Positions 1 through 10,208 of a stretch of 43,085 bases of DNA are shown here, one piece after another. The DNA comes from Purshia tridentata (lineage: Eukaryota > Streptophyta > Magnoliopsida > Rosales > Rosaceae), in assembly GCA_003254885.1 (NCBI GenBank), contig QANT01002452.1, positions 1 to 43,085 of the forward strand, in the 5' to 3' direction. Position numbers and translations under genes: made by a program. The notes beneath the pieces were generated by a model. It was not told the origin of the DNA. It worked only from the letters and a program-made list of their open reading frames with translations, and made no database searches. Each line of letters starts with the position of its first letter. The first letter of the stretch is position 1.

Positions 1-935
1 AAATACTTGTGCCATAGTGTGGCACAAAATCTTTTACCTTTTTTTTTTTNGATCTATTTTTTTTTTCATCTTAAGAGGATTAGATTAGGTAGGAGTTAAT
101 ATATCTCAAATTAAACACGTGCATATTTTTAAGAGTTTATCTGAACCTAACCAGCTGAGTGGGGGCCTAGCAGCTACGCTCTGTGGCAAAATACCAAAAT
201 CAGAAATGGGAAAGCTGAGTTTAATTAATTCAGTTTTTTATAATTTTTTATTTTGTTCTCCAATGGAAATATTTTTTTGCTTTTTCAAAAATCTATGTGT
301 GCATTATGTAGTTTGATTTAGATGAATGTTGACATAATTTTAACAAAACGAACTAACATAAAGCATTTTAATAAAATTCTGAATTAACATGGGATAAAAA
401 TTAATTTGTGAACTAACATAAAAAATTACCATAAAAAATGAACTAATGACTCATTTTAATCTTAATTTAATGTTGGCTCCCCCACCCCTACACCTACCCC
501 TATACTTAGTCAATTAGTCACCATCAGCGTAGTGTTTATATATACGCTGACAACTTGACTATATGTATGTAGGTGCAATAATTTTGTACAATACAATATA
601 ATTAATTATAAGTTCATTGTATTCATGTCTAATTCACAATCACAACTTGACAAAAATGAGAAGCAACACAAAAGTGTGCGAGCTGTCTGACATAGGCAGC
701 GCATCCCACATGGTGGTGGCTACCGCTACGGAGGCAGTCAGAAGACTCAGGACCACAGGTCCCACATGGTGTGTCGCAAAAACTCTTAATTAAAATTGAT
801 ATCTAATTATTTATTTGAGAATTCAGAGAATTTAAGTGTATTATTATTCTTAACATGCATTACTTAATACTTGTTTCTAAAATTCCCTTGGATCCATTAT
901 AAATCTATCAAATATGTGTTTTTAAATGAGATATT
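1..935. other. AT-rich intergenic stretch, no supported gene
   Basis: No coding region can be supported here. Position 50 is an ambiguous base inside a T run. A short hairpin lies near the start (TGTGCCA ... TGGCACA, about 8-26). A more GC-rich island at about 656-793 holds a 45-codon reading frame that starts with an ATG, but its composition and lack of any recognised motif give no reason to call it a gene. Confidence 0.6.
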
Positions 936-954
936 TATTCAAGGAGTGTAATTT

Positions 955-988
955 CGATAATTTCGGCGAAATTTCGCCGAAATTATCG
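955..988. repeat. Perfect 34-bp palindrome
   Basis: The 17-base half-site CGATAATTTCGGCGAAA is followed directly by its exact reverse complement, with no spacer. It sits just inside the left end of the candidate transposon and is made of the same CGAAATT motifs as the other subterminal repeats. Confidence 0.9.
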
Positions 989-1743
989 TTTTTTGGAGGG
1001 TCCGAAACGAAATGACAATTTCAAGTTATTTTCGTCAAAATTTCGATAATTTCGCCGAAATTTCGGAAAATTTCGCTGAAATTGGGCGAAATTTCCAAAA
1101 TTTCGTTTAAACCCTAAACATCAAGAAAAAATTTATACAAAATTGGCACCTCAAACCTTAGGGGAATGGAAGCCCATAGTGAGGAAAGGAAAACCCAAAA
1201 AAAATGGATGATTTGGAGCTTGGAGGTGGCCGGAAATAGCAAAAAAAGCAATCGGGGGAGGCCGCAATTTCTCGCGTGGAGAGGCCGACCAGGCTGGGTG
1301 ATGGCTGGGTTGTGTTGGCGTCGGCTTGGGGAGTAGACTGGTGGCTTTGGATTGCCGGAAGGTGGCCGGTGACAGTAAATCTTGGCCGGACAGGTAGCAC
1401 CAGCGAGAGAGAGTGGGAGAGGAAAGTTTCAGTTTCAGAGGAGAAAAGCAATGGTGGGAATCGAGGAAGAAGAAGAAAAAAAATGAAAAGACAAGTTGAT
1501 TAGTATTGGGCCCACGTGAGAAAATGGGGGATTGGAGTCAAACCACAAACTTTATATATGCGTATATGGCTCTCAATCGAACAACCTGGTGGGTGTTTGG
1601 ATATAAGGTTAATAAGCCAAAGCCAACAAGGCAACAAGTCATTGTGGGATGGCAAAACACAAATTTCTTTTTTTTGGACTTTAAGATTTTTTAGTCTTTT
1701 AGAGAAGAATAAATTAAAAAGAGGCAAGAAACAAAAAAAATTA

Positions 1744-2334
1744 GTAATTTATAATTTTAGACATTAAGATAATTTGGGATTTAGTTTGGGATTTGGTCTC
1801 TTAAGGTTAGGATTTTGGGGTTTGAGGTTTGGTATTTGGGGGTTGGGGTTTAAAATTTGGAGTTTGAAGTTTAAAGTTTGAAGTTTTTATTACATATTTT
1901 ATAACTAATGTTTAGATCATTTAGTGGTGCCGTGTGAGCGCAGGGAGAGGGAAAAGAGAAAAAATTTAGAAAATTGAATTTTTTTTTGAAATTAACCCAA
2001 AGCAAAATGACAAGTCTATCTACTATATCTCTTTTACTCAAGTGATGTAATTTATAATTTTAGACATTAAGATAATTTGGGGATTTAGTTTGGGATTTGG
2101 TCTCTTAGGGTTAGGATTTTGGGGTTTGAGGTTTGGTGTTTGGGGGTTGGGGTTTAAAATTTGGAGTTTGAAGTTTTTATTACATATTTTATAACTAATG
2201 TTTAGATCATTTAGTGGCGTCGTGTGAGCGTAGGGAAAGGGAAGAGAGAAAAAATTTAGAAAATTGAATTTTTTTTTAAATTAGTCCAAAGCAAAATGAC
2301 AAGTCTATGTACCATATCTCTTTTACTCAAGTGA
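1744..2334. repeat. Tandem direct duplication, about 303 + 288 bp
   Basis: Copy 1 is 1744-2046 and copy 2 is 2047-2334. They differ by a few substitutions and a missing 15-bp segment (the second GTTTAAAGTTTGAA-type block) in copy 2. Each begins with GTAATTTATAATTTTAG and ends with CTCTTTTACTCAAGTGA. Each carries a G-rich run of TTTGGG / TTTAGGG-like words that resembles degenerate telomere repeat, but the spacing is irregular. Confidence 0.85.
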
Positions 2335-2886
2335 GTCTGGCAATAGCTTATGGGTACAATAAGAGTCAAACTCTTCATATGGGCAAATGGCACCACAAGT
2401 ATCACCTCATGATCTATATGGGCAGAATATTGGCAATTATATGTAAAATTATGTCGGAGAGGCGTCAGTATATGATTACTTTTTCAGTACACCTACTCTA
2501 GATAGAATGATACTAAAGATAGTAAAAATATAAAACCTACTAGAAACTCTATATGGTATCAAATACTTATTTAATTCATGATTTGATATTGCAGTATAAA
2601 TAAATTTGAGATATTATTTATATACTTATTAATTAATGTAACATTTTTTTAACAGTATTTGCCTCCAGTGCGCATTATATTCACCTTATATTATATGAAA
2701 CTTACAATATGATTTTGTTTCTTCAATGTTTTTTATAAATATCGTAGATAATATGTTAAATAAACATATGGTAAAGTTTCATTCAAAATTTCCATAATTT
2801 AATAGCAATTTCCATCTTTTTGTCTAAACCCGAGCGAAATCGAAATTTGGTCGAAATTTCCATCGAAATCGAAATTACATTCCTTG

Positions 2887-3682
2887 GTAATATGTAAGGT
2901 TTTTTTTGTTAATTATTAGCTTAAAATAAAAAATTTAAATGAGACTATAATTGTTATTGTTTGTTAGTAACATCTAAATGTGTTATAAAATCACAAAAGA
3001 TTTTACTCATTTCCATTATTGAATAGTAACAATGAAGCAACTAAACTCATAAATCCTTTTGAAAAAAAAAAAAAAAAAACTAAACCCATAATTATTATTT
3101 TTTTAAAAAAAAAGATAAAGAGATATATATGAATTTAGTACAATATCTCAAAGCAACAACACATGACTGCAAAAANACATGGCTGCAAAAAAACAAAAAA
3201 AAAAGGAAGAAAAACGGTAGTTTATAGTTACATAGAAGATTGTTTTAGCAAAAAAGGAAAAAAAGATACATGGCAGGAGCTAGTTAACAGGTACAAAAGT
3301 AAGAAAGAACACCAAAAGTGCGGTAGCAGAAGTGTAATTTATGCTCTTTTTAAAGGTTTATATTCTACATGTATTGAGTATTTTAAAAAGTTAGCCACAA
3401 GGATTTTCCTTGCGTGTTTGAGCTTAATAAACAGTGTAAGTGTCCAAATGGACTTATAAAAAAAAATCTCTATTTTTTTATCTATATAGTTATTTTTAAA
3501 AGTCATATCAATGCTTAATGGTAGAGTTCGCTTATGCCATGGCATTCTTTGTAAGTATGGTAATTCGTGATAATATTAAGTGGGAACTACTATTCGTATT
3601 TTATATAACCCTAAACCTATAATCACAAGGAATCGTGTAACAGAAGTAAATATAATCCTACAAGAACTAGGTAACCTTTCTA
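2887..3682. other. AT-rich intergenic stretch, no supported gene
   Basis: Nothing recognisable is coded here. It contains poly-A runs (about 3063-3080) and an ambiguous base at 3176 within A-rich sequence. The last part, roughly 3580-3682, probably belongs to the LTR of the copia-like element that follows, because it lies just beyond that element's 3' coding end and contains a TATATAA-type word on the minus strand. Confidence 0.45.
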
Positions 3683-4735
3683 ACATCACCTTGCAAATTG
3701 GACAGCTGAGGACAAACAAGTTTGTCAGGGAGAAATAAAAATCAAGCACGATAAAGACACTTGGTGAGTATATCAGCTGGTTGATCAGAAGAAGGTAAAA
3801 ATTACACTATATGAGTACCAAGTTGCACCTGTTCTCTAAAAAAATGAAGATCTAATTTAATATGCTTCGTACGGGCATGAAAACTGGGCTAGCAGCCATG
3901 TAAGCAGCGCTCAAGTTGTCATAGTACAGGGAATACGAGAAGACAAGCGATGATGAAGACCCCTGAGAAGAAAGGATAGCCAAATCGTCTCAGCACACAC
4001 CTGAGCAAGATCTCGATACTCACTTAGCACTAGGGCAAGAGACATGCGCTTCTTAGCAGAGCTCCATGAGACCAAATTAGAGCCATGAAAAACGAGATAG
4101 CCCAAGGTGGATGAACAAGTAACAAGACAACTAGCCCAGTCAGCACCAGAATAACCACAAATAGTGACCATGCTAGGGGAAGGCCGAAACACTAAACCAA
4201 GTTCCAAACAACCTTTGATATAGCGCAAAATTCGCTTAGCTGCAATAAGATGAGTTTAAGTAGGAGAAACCATAAATTGAGGCACATGGTTCACCGCGAA
4301 GGTAATGCTAGGATGAGTAAGCGTGAGATACTGAAGAGGGCCAACAAGATACCGAAATTTAGTAAGATCAGAGAGCGGCGTGCCATCTTGGTTAGATAGT
4401 TGATCCTTGGAAGCAACCAGTGTGGCACAAGGCTTGGAGTCAAGCATATTACTTCAGCGTAAAAGGTCCAACGCAGATTTAGATTAGGAAAGATGTAGGC
4501 CAAGAGAAAAAAACTAAACCTCAACACCGAAAAAATAATGCAGAGAACCTAGGTCCTTAATATCAAACTCACGGCTTAGAAGATGAACAAAGAAGGTAAT
4601 ATGTAGAGGCAAAACCAATAGAGAGGAAGGAACTACCATATCCAAAACAAGCTCCACATAAGGCGACCTGGGAGACGTGGGTACCTGCCTATCAAGAGGA
4701 AATGAGGCTTCATAAAAAATAACATGACGAGAGAT
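3683..4735 (-). pseudogene. Ty1/copia retrotransposon remnant (integrase tail, RT, RNase H)
   Basis: Read on the minus strand, conceptual translations match the 3' part of a plant copia pol. First comes a tail of the integrase region (HVIFYEASFP near 4715-4735). It is joined almost directly to the end of the reverse transcriptase (FDIKDLGSLHYFFGVEV near 4530-4575, SNMLDSKPC near 4430-4450). RNase H follows (4228-3911, with LYYDNLSAAYMAA), then a decayed C-terminal segment ending in PADILTK near 3780. The frame is broken repeatedly by stops and shifts, and most of the reverse transcriptase is deleted. The sequence after the pol end, GATGTTAGAAAGGTTACC read on the minus strand, looks like the start of a 3' LTR. 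No matching 5' LTR is seen, so this is an inactive fragment. Confidence 0.85.
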
Positions 4736-4741
4736 AAAAAA

Positions 4742-5082
4742 GGGAACAAAACATTTTTAGTCCTAGTGTTTTACCCTGAAAACATATTTGGTTTTTGTGC
4801 TTTCAAAACTCTACATTTAGTTCTTGTATTTTATGTTTTTTGCAATATGAGGACAATTTTAACAAACTCAAGATTTCAATTTTTGTTTAAAAATAAAATT
4901 GAATGTTTCATACATGATTTTTTGTTTATTAGTTTTGTTTTGGAAAAAAAAAATTCATTTTGCTTATAAAATGTCCTTAAATTGCTAAAAATACAAAACA
5001 CAATGAATAAATTCAGAGTTTTGAAACCTCATGAACCAAATTTTTTTTGGAATAAAATGCAAGGACCAAATTTCTTTTCCCC
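4742..5082. mobile_element. MITE with long (about 115-bp) terminal inverted repeats
   Basis: The left arm runs from about 4742 to 4860 and the right arm, read in reverse complement, from 5082 to about 4965. Both contain the same ordered words: AAATTTGGTCCTTG / CATTTTTAGTCCTAG, TTTGGTT, TTTCAAAACTCT, TTGTATTTTATGTTTTT / GTGTTTTGTATTTTTAG, and a final AGGACA. The element is essentially a foldback of two arms with about 100 bp between them. A-runs flank it on both sides and may be the target-site duplication. It carries no coding capacity and abuts the broken edge of the copia fragment. Confidence 0.75.
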
Positions 5083-6129
5083 AAAAAAAGAAGACCCATA
5101 GCAACTATTATGCACTATTGAAATTCAGCTTAAGTTGGAAATAAATTGAGCAGAGAGAAGAAAAAGTAAATAATATATTATAGGGTAAGAAAACATAGAA
5201 GAATAAGGAGAACAAAAGGAGTGAACTACAAAATATAAATGACAACTTTCAAAAAATGTACAACCATTATTTGAGGATATAAGGCTTTTTGACAAATTAA
5301 TTTAAGTAATTAAATATGTGCTAGAGTTATTGAGAATTATTTGAAAACATATAAATTAAATTAAATGAGGTTTGAATACTCAAAATTTGAAGTTAATGCA
5401 ATAGAAAAATGGTACAAGACGAGAGGAACCCATATAAATTATCGAAACATTTTTCAAATTCAGATAGTTTATTAATGATTTATTTAAAAATTTGGACAAA
5501 TATTCCCTTAACATAAAAGTTTGGGTTTAAGAGGAAATAATTGAATTGTATCTTTATAAATGATAATTTTGGCGTTGTTGTCGTGAATCAAAGTTGTGTA
5601 GACATAATTATAAGTATTTGAAGTAGAGGGGTAAAATGGTAATTTGCATGTTAGATTTTAAACAAAAAAAGTAGCCGGTCTTCTTCTTCCCCATGCTGCC
5701 TCTCTCTCCTTTGTATTTTCTTTCTCTCCTCCTTTCCTCTTTAACCAAACTTTGATCGGCCATATCTCCACCATCCGAGCTCTGATTTCGGCGATTTTGG
5801 TGTCGTTAGAAAGTTATTGACGACACATTTTCACTAGTGGTTTCAAATCACTCATATGACCAGCTACAAAAATGCAGCGATGCGAAACCAATCATGCCTT
5901 CCAGTTGGCGATCTCCTATTTCCAGTAACGACGGACCCCAAACCACCCAGGATCTCTTCCTCTCATCGAGCTAGACCTCATAGTGCCCTTTCCTTGTCAC
6001 AACAACCACCCACAAAGCCAGCACCTACGGTAATTTCTAGTGAGAGAAATTTCAGAAATTTAGATTATTTCACCGAAATACTAATGAAAATTGTTTGGTT
6101 TAGTGTTAAATTTTTCCTACCCCAAAAAA
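5083..6129. other. Intergenic stretch with CT-rich, leader-like block
   Basis: No gene is supported. About 5670-6020 is more GC- and pyrimidine-rich than its surroundings (TCTTCTTCTTCCCC, then a block containing GATCGGCCATATCTCC). It looks like captured or decayed gene-leader sequence. An open frame of 99 codons across 5856-6155 has no recognisable domain and runs into the repeat terminus at 6130-6150, so it is not called. Confidence 0.45.
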
Positions 6130-6150
6130 CGAAATTTTACTCCTTGAATA
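6130..6150 (-). repeat. Second inverted copy of the 936-956 transposon terminus
   Basis: Reverse-complemented, this 21-mer reads TATTCAAGGAGTAAAATTTC(G). It matches the left terminus at 936-956 at 19 of 21 positions. The next inner word (TTTTTTGGGG) also matches 990-1000 once the palindrome is skipped. It marks the right end of a related element whose other end I could not place. Confidence 0.55.
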
Positions 6151-6918
6151 TGTAAAGATAGGTTTAAGTGAATCAACTCAAAGGGCATAATGGGAAAAAA
6201 ATATTAACATATTGCATAAATTAAGGAATCCTATGTGGAACGGGTCTAAGTAAAGAATTCAAAAAGTGAGTTTAACTCAAAAGATGGCTACGAAAATGGG
6301 CTTTTATCTAATTATCTCTTATTTTTAAGCCATAAATTAGAACCAAAACTAAAGCATTCGAATGCCTTTAATCTATAAACTTTAGGATGAAGCTATAAAT
6401 ATGAAATCCTAAGCCCCTAAACCATACACTTTACACTAAAAAGTAATAAATTCAATAATAAATCCTACTAGAAACACATAAAATTGTAACCCATAAAGTG
6501 CGTTTAACTACATGCATATGTTTTTAAGTCATCGTGTGTGGCTTAAAAATAAATAATTTTGTTTTAAATTGTTTTTTTCACTTTAAAACACGAATTTTTT
6601 AGGAGACTTTGACTAATATACCTATAAAAGAAAGGAAGATAACCACTCAAATTATTCCTCAATCCAAACTACCAGCTCATTACAAGAGCAAATTTGGCTA
6701 GATGACTAGAGAGTGTGCTATTAATTTTCAACCATGGTGCCTCCATTGGTAAGAGGTAGCACAAAATTTTTTTAGAAGAGATTGTGTTTTGCAACCAACA
6801 CTATACCAATTACACACTTTCACTTGTTAAATTCAAATTTCGAACCTCCCTAGGGCATCCAATTCCAACACCATAGTAAAAAAACCAAATCCATGAAAAA
6901 CCGAAGCCCTACCACTAC
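6151..6918. other. AT-rich intergenic stretch, nothing recognised
   Basis: The region is rich in A and T, with short stop-interrupted frames on all strands. I see no gene, RNA or clear repeat in it. Confidence 0.5.
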
Positions 6919-7741
6919 TAGGGGTGGGTTTTATTGCTGTAAAATCGCAAAATCCCGATACCATACAGTTTTTGATTCCGACGGTATGGTATTTTTTTGG
7001 CCATTACCGTATCAGCACTAATATCGTCCTGTTCCCACAAAAACGGTAGCGGAAATGGTATGAATATTTGAATACTGTAGACATTTCGATACCGCATATA
7101 TACTGACAATCTCCACAGTCGCCTCCACTCCATCTCCTCCATCTCTATTTCTGAAAGCAAACTCTCACTTGGTCGCTTCCCTCTATCACTCTCTCCCTCT
7201 GTTTCTCATCATCATCACCACCACCATTTGGCCTCCCTCTGTCACTCTCTCCTTTGCCTCTCACCACCGTCATCACCATCGCCTCCATCTATCCCACTCT
7301 CTCCTTCTGCCTCTCACCACCGTCACCACCATCGCCTCCACCTATCACATTCTCTCCTTCTGCCTCTCACCACCGTCACCACCATCGCCTCCCTCTGTCA
7401 CTCTCTCCCTCTGTCTCCTACCACCGTCACACCATTGTCTCCCTCTGTCATTCTCTTCCTCTCTCTCACCTCCGTCACACCATCGTCTCCCTCTATCATT
7501 CTCTTCCTCTGTCTCTCACCTCTGTCACCATCATTGCCCTCTGTTACTCTCTCCCAATTTAGATAGTGTTGGAATGCCCATTACCATTCCGACATCGTCT
7601 CATTCTCCAACTGATACCATATTGAGCAGTTTCCTACTTCTATCGGCACACTATCGGAATCCAATTCCTCTTCCTCGACCTCTATTGGTCAGAGTGCAGT
7701 ATGAGGAATACGGTACGATTCTCGTACCATTGCCAGCCCTA
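6919..7741. mobile_element. Non-autonomous hAT-type element with 8-bp target-site duplication
   Basis: The left end is TAGGGGTGGG and the right end is CCAGCCCTA, an imperfect inverted pair of the TA-GGG-TGG type common in plant hAT elements. The 8 bases before the left end (ACCACTAC, 6911-6918) match the 8 after the right end (ACCACTGC, 7742-7749) at 7 of 8 positions, the size expected of hAT insertion. Subterminal sequence on both sides repeats GGTATGGT / GTACCAT / CGATACC words. There is no transposase: the middle is occupied by a pyrimidine-rich 53-bp minisatellite. The long frames read through that minisatellite are compositional and are not genes. Confidence 0.8.
7258..7560. repeat. 53-bp pyrimidine-rich minisatellite inside the hAT element
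   Basis: Units begin CTCTCACCACCGTCACCACC and recur at 7258, 7311, 7364 and about 7415, then about twice more in more diverged form to 7560. The spacing of 53 bp is exact for the first three units and decays to about 47-51 afterwards. The related CT-rich sequence before 7258 may be an older unit. Confidence 0.8.
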
Positions 7742-8107
7742 ACCACTGCAGCAACAAGTTTTGTCCCCCTGAAGCTATTGAGCCCTTGCATTTGCTTAGA
7801 ACAAGCCACCAAGAAATTTCACCTTCTTTTTTGTTGTATAAATTCAAACATGGAACAACTCTCTCATTTTCAACACTAGCACATTAACACGCGCTCCATT
7901 AAAAAATCTTTCTATTGTTTATTTATTAAAAGAAATTTTCTATCTTAAAATTAAGAAATAAGTTGCAACTTACAAATTTTTAAGAAATAAAATTGCGTCT
8001 TGCAGGCTTTTAATTAATTTTTAGCCATTTTTATTGTAGTAGGATATTTTAGGTAATTTAAATTTTAGTGAAGCCTTGACAGTAACTTAATAAGTTTTTC
8101 TTTAGTA
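7742..8107. other. AT-rich intergenic stretch, nothing recognised
   Basis: No gene or repeat could be supported between the hAT element and the next MITE. Confidence 0.5.
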
Positions 8108-8289
8108 TAATGCTATACTTAGTATATTCTTATAATAACTTACGTGTTATTACTTTAGTGAATATAGTTCTTCCTTTTTTTTTTGGGCTTTTATTTTTAT
8201 TTTTTAGTGTCCAATGTATAAATACTATATAAATTATCACGTAAAGTGGCATGAAATTACTATATACAAATGTGGTAAGTATAACATTA
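8108..8289. mobile_element. Short AT-rich MITE (about 182 bp)
   Basis: The left end TAATGCTATACTTA is matched by the reverse complement of the right end, TAATGTTATACTTA. The arms extend imperfectly for about 50 bp and share ACGTG / CACGT words. There is no coding capacity. The organisation and words resemble the MITE at 32293-32493, so the two are probably members of one family. Confidence 0.6.
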
Positions 8290-8900
8290 TTATTTTTCTT
8301 TATAATAGCAAAGATGATATAGATCACAAATTAAGGTGATTCATGAAAGATTATATAGCACCAATAAAAGTTTATTTGAAATCTTTCAACTATCAAGCAC
8401 AAGTGATTGCATATCATATGAACTGAAAGAAAATCGAGAAATGATCATATCCTCACATGGAAAAAAAAAGAAGTCTGTTTGACTTGCTTTTGTAATGGTT
8501 GAGCATTTATAAGAACATTATTCAATTCCTTTCTAGTTGGTGGCTATAAGTTTTTAATTTTTATCACCAGGAAAATACAAAAAAAAAAAAAAAATCAAAG
8601 AGGAAGACTTAAAAGTATAAAATATGGTAAAGACTACAAGTCAAGTTCATATCCGCAAAACATATGCTGGTAATCCCCACATAGCACCATAAATAAAATC
8701 TGAGTGTCAACACCCAAATAATTGTACCGATAAATCAAAGGGCAAATGTCGTAAATAAAGCATAAAGAAATGTCATTTATATTAAGAAGTATATTATGAG
8801 TCTATCATCTATGAGTCTACATAACATGACAATATGAATGAATGATGATGATCTGATAAGATGTGATACATGATATGACATACGATATGATACATATATA
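8290..8900. other. AT-rich intergenic stretch upstream of SEU
   Basis: No gene is seen. The distal part (about 8860-8925) becomes TACATA/ATATAT-rich and leads into the presumed SEU promoter. Confidence 0.5.
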
Positions 8901-9369
8901 TACATACATAATACATATATAGCAGCACATAAGAATGTAGGAGAGGAGAGGAGAGTGGTAGAATAGCATTTGACTTGGTTTGTGAGAGAGAGAGAAAGAG
9001 AGAAGAAGAAAGAAGGAAAGAGAAAAAGGTAAAGAATGAAGAAAATTCAATCGAATCGAATACAATTTTGACGTCCGCAAGGACACACACACTCTCTCTC
9101 TCCTTTCTCTCTCTACAAACTCTTTCTCACTCTAGAAACTATCTCGCTAAGCTAACCACCAGGGACAGGACTTGTGCTCCCAGAGAGAACACAGACTGTG
9201 AGAAACCCTAAAAAAGGAAGGGAAGCTGAAGTGATTAAAAAAAAATCGAAGCCAAAGAGAAATAAAAAACACTCAGTGAATAATCAAATACTGGGTTTCT
9301 GGTATTTAAATCATTGTGGGTTTTTGGGAAGTCTCTTTCTTTCTCTCGCTGTTCACAGCTCTACTGCTG
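8861..9369 (+). promoter_or_regulatory. SEU: Probable SEU promoter and first leader exon with GA and CT microsatellites
   Basis: A TATATATA word lies at about 8895-8902. It is followed by a purine-rich tract (about 8939-9030, GAGAGAG-rich) and a pyrimidine-rich tract (about 9083-9125, CTCTCTC-rich), both typical of plant core promoters and leaders. The segment ends at a strong splice donor, CTG|GTGAGT at 9369/9370, so the leader appears to be spliced. The transcription start cannot be fixed from sequence; somewhere between about 8930 and 9110 fits best. Several short upstream frames exist in the GA/CT tracts and are probably compositional. Confidence 0.5.
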
Positions 9370-10208
9370 GTGAGTACTAGCTACTCTTTCTTTCTTGTTT
9401 CTTCTTCTTCTTTGTGTTGTATTTTTGTTTATATAGTTGATGCTCTCGATCGGGATTTGAGGGATTTTGGGTCCGATCGAAGTTGGTTTAGTCTGTGCTT
9501 TTGGCATTTCTTGCTACTATTACTGGCTAGTTTGACAGAGTTCTGACATCTTGTGCTATTTCTTGAGATTTGTTTTGGGGTTTTGGGAGTGGAATTTGGG
9601 TTTCACTTGTGAGATAGAAGCTAATCTTTATTTTGTTTTGTTCAATTTTGTTGAATTTTTGTGGGTTTGTGTTGAATTCGTGAGTTTTGGTGAATTGGCT
9701 TATTTCAGGTTTTTGATTGGTGGTGGTTTTGGTTGATAGAGTGAGATATTTTGAGATTTCATATCCGGGCGTGGTAGAGAGAGTTTGATTTGTTTGCTAT
9801 TTAGCTTTTTCGTTCAATTGATGAGGTTATGGTGGATCTGAAAGTTCATGTAATAAACACAGATTCATGCGGAAGCCAGGCGGGAACTGCTCTCTTCGTG
9901 AAGATAGTGACATTCTAGAATGTTCAGAATCAAAGCCTGTTCCTTGGTTTTGGGTCTCGTTGGTATTTGGCTTGTGTTTGGTAAAACTCAACACGATGTG
10001 CCCAGGCACAATGCTTACCCTTTTCTATTGGTGCACAATAAAGACTCTGAAGCCTATGGCCTTCAATGTCGGGGTATAATGCTATCTGAATTGAGCTCTA
10101 TGACTGGGTTTTTGCGTCTTGTTTTGTAATCTAGGTTTGTTCAATTCATGTTGTTTTAGTTAGTTGTAGTACTTTCGCGGAGTATTTGTAGATTTTGATT
10201 TTGGAAAT
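9370..10208 (+). other. SEU: SEU 5' leader intron region with possible internal leader exon and small upstream ORF
   Basis: Between the donor at 9370 and the SEU ATG at 10209 the best last acceptor is CTAG at 10134, leaving a 74-nt leader before the ATG. About 9840-10080 is less AT-rich than a normal intron. It has its own possible acceptor (CACAG near 9861) and donor (TTTG|GTAAAA near 9978), so it may be an alternative leader exon. It contains an open frame of 69 codons (9920-10129) that begins with a hydrophobic, signal-like stretch. I do not recognise that peptide. Confidence 0.4.

Larger units (their letters stand above)
936..2886. mobile_element. Candidate TIR DNA transposon (MULE-like, non-autonomous)
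   Basis: The left end CAAGGAGTGTAATTTCG (940-956) is matched in inverted orientation by CGAAATTACATTCCTTG (2870-2886), 16 of 17 positions. Both ends continue into subterminal repeats built from AATTTCG / CGAAATT motifs (950-1110 and about 2830-2880). Inside are a GC- and GA-rich gene-like block (about 1150-1500) without a clear gene and a 303-bp tandem duplication. No convincing target-site duplication was seen next to either end, so the exact borders and the superfamily are uncertain. A further inverted copy of the left terminus lies at 6130-6150. The MULE label is inference from long AT-rich termini plus gene-like cargo; no transposase is visible. Confidence 0.5.

Noticed and set aside
656-793. 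45-codon open frame in a GC-richer island
   Set aside because: It is too short, with no motif, no homologue recognised and no promoter or splice context.
7169-7879. Long open frame of 236 codons rich in Ser, Pro, Leu and His
   Set aside because: It runs through the CT-rich minisatellite of a transposon, and all three frames there are open for the same compositional reason.
8809-9211. Open frames in both directions across the GA and CT tracts
   Set aside because: Low-complexity purine/pyrimidine sequence in the SEU promoter and leader; no domain and no codon signal.
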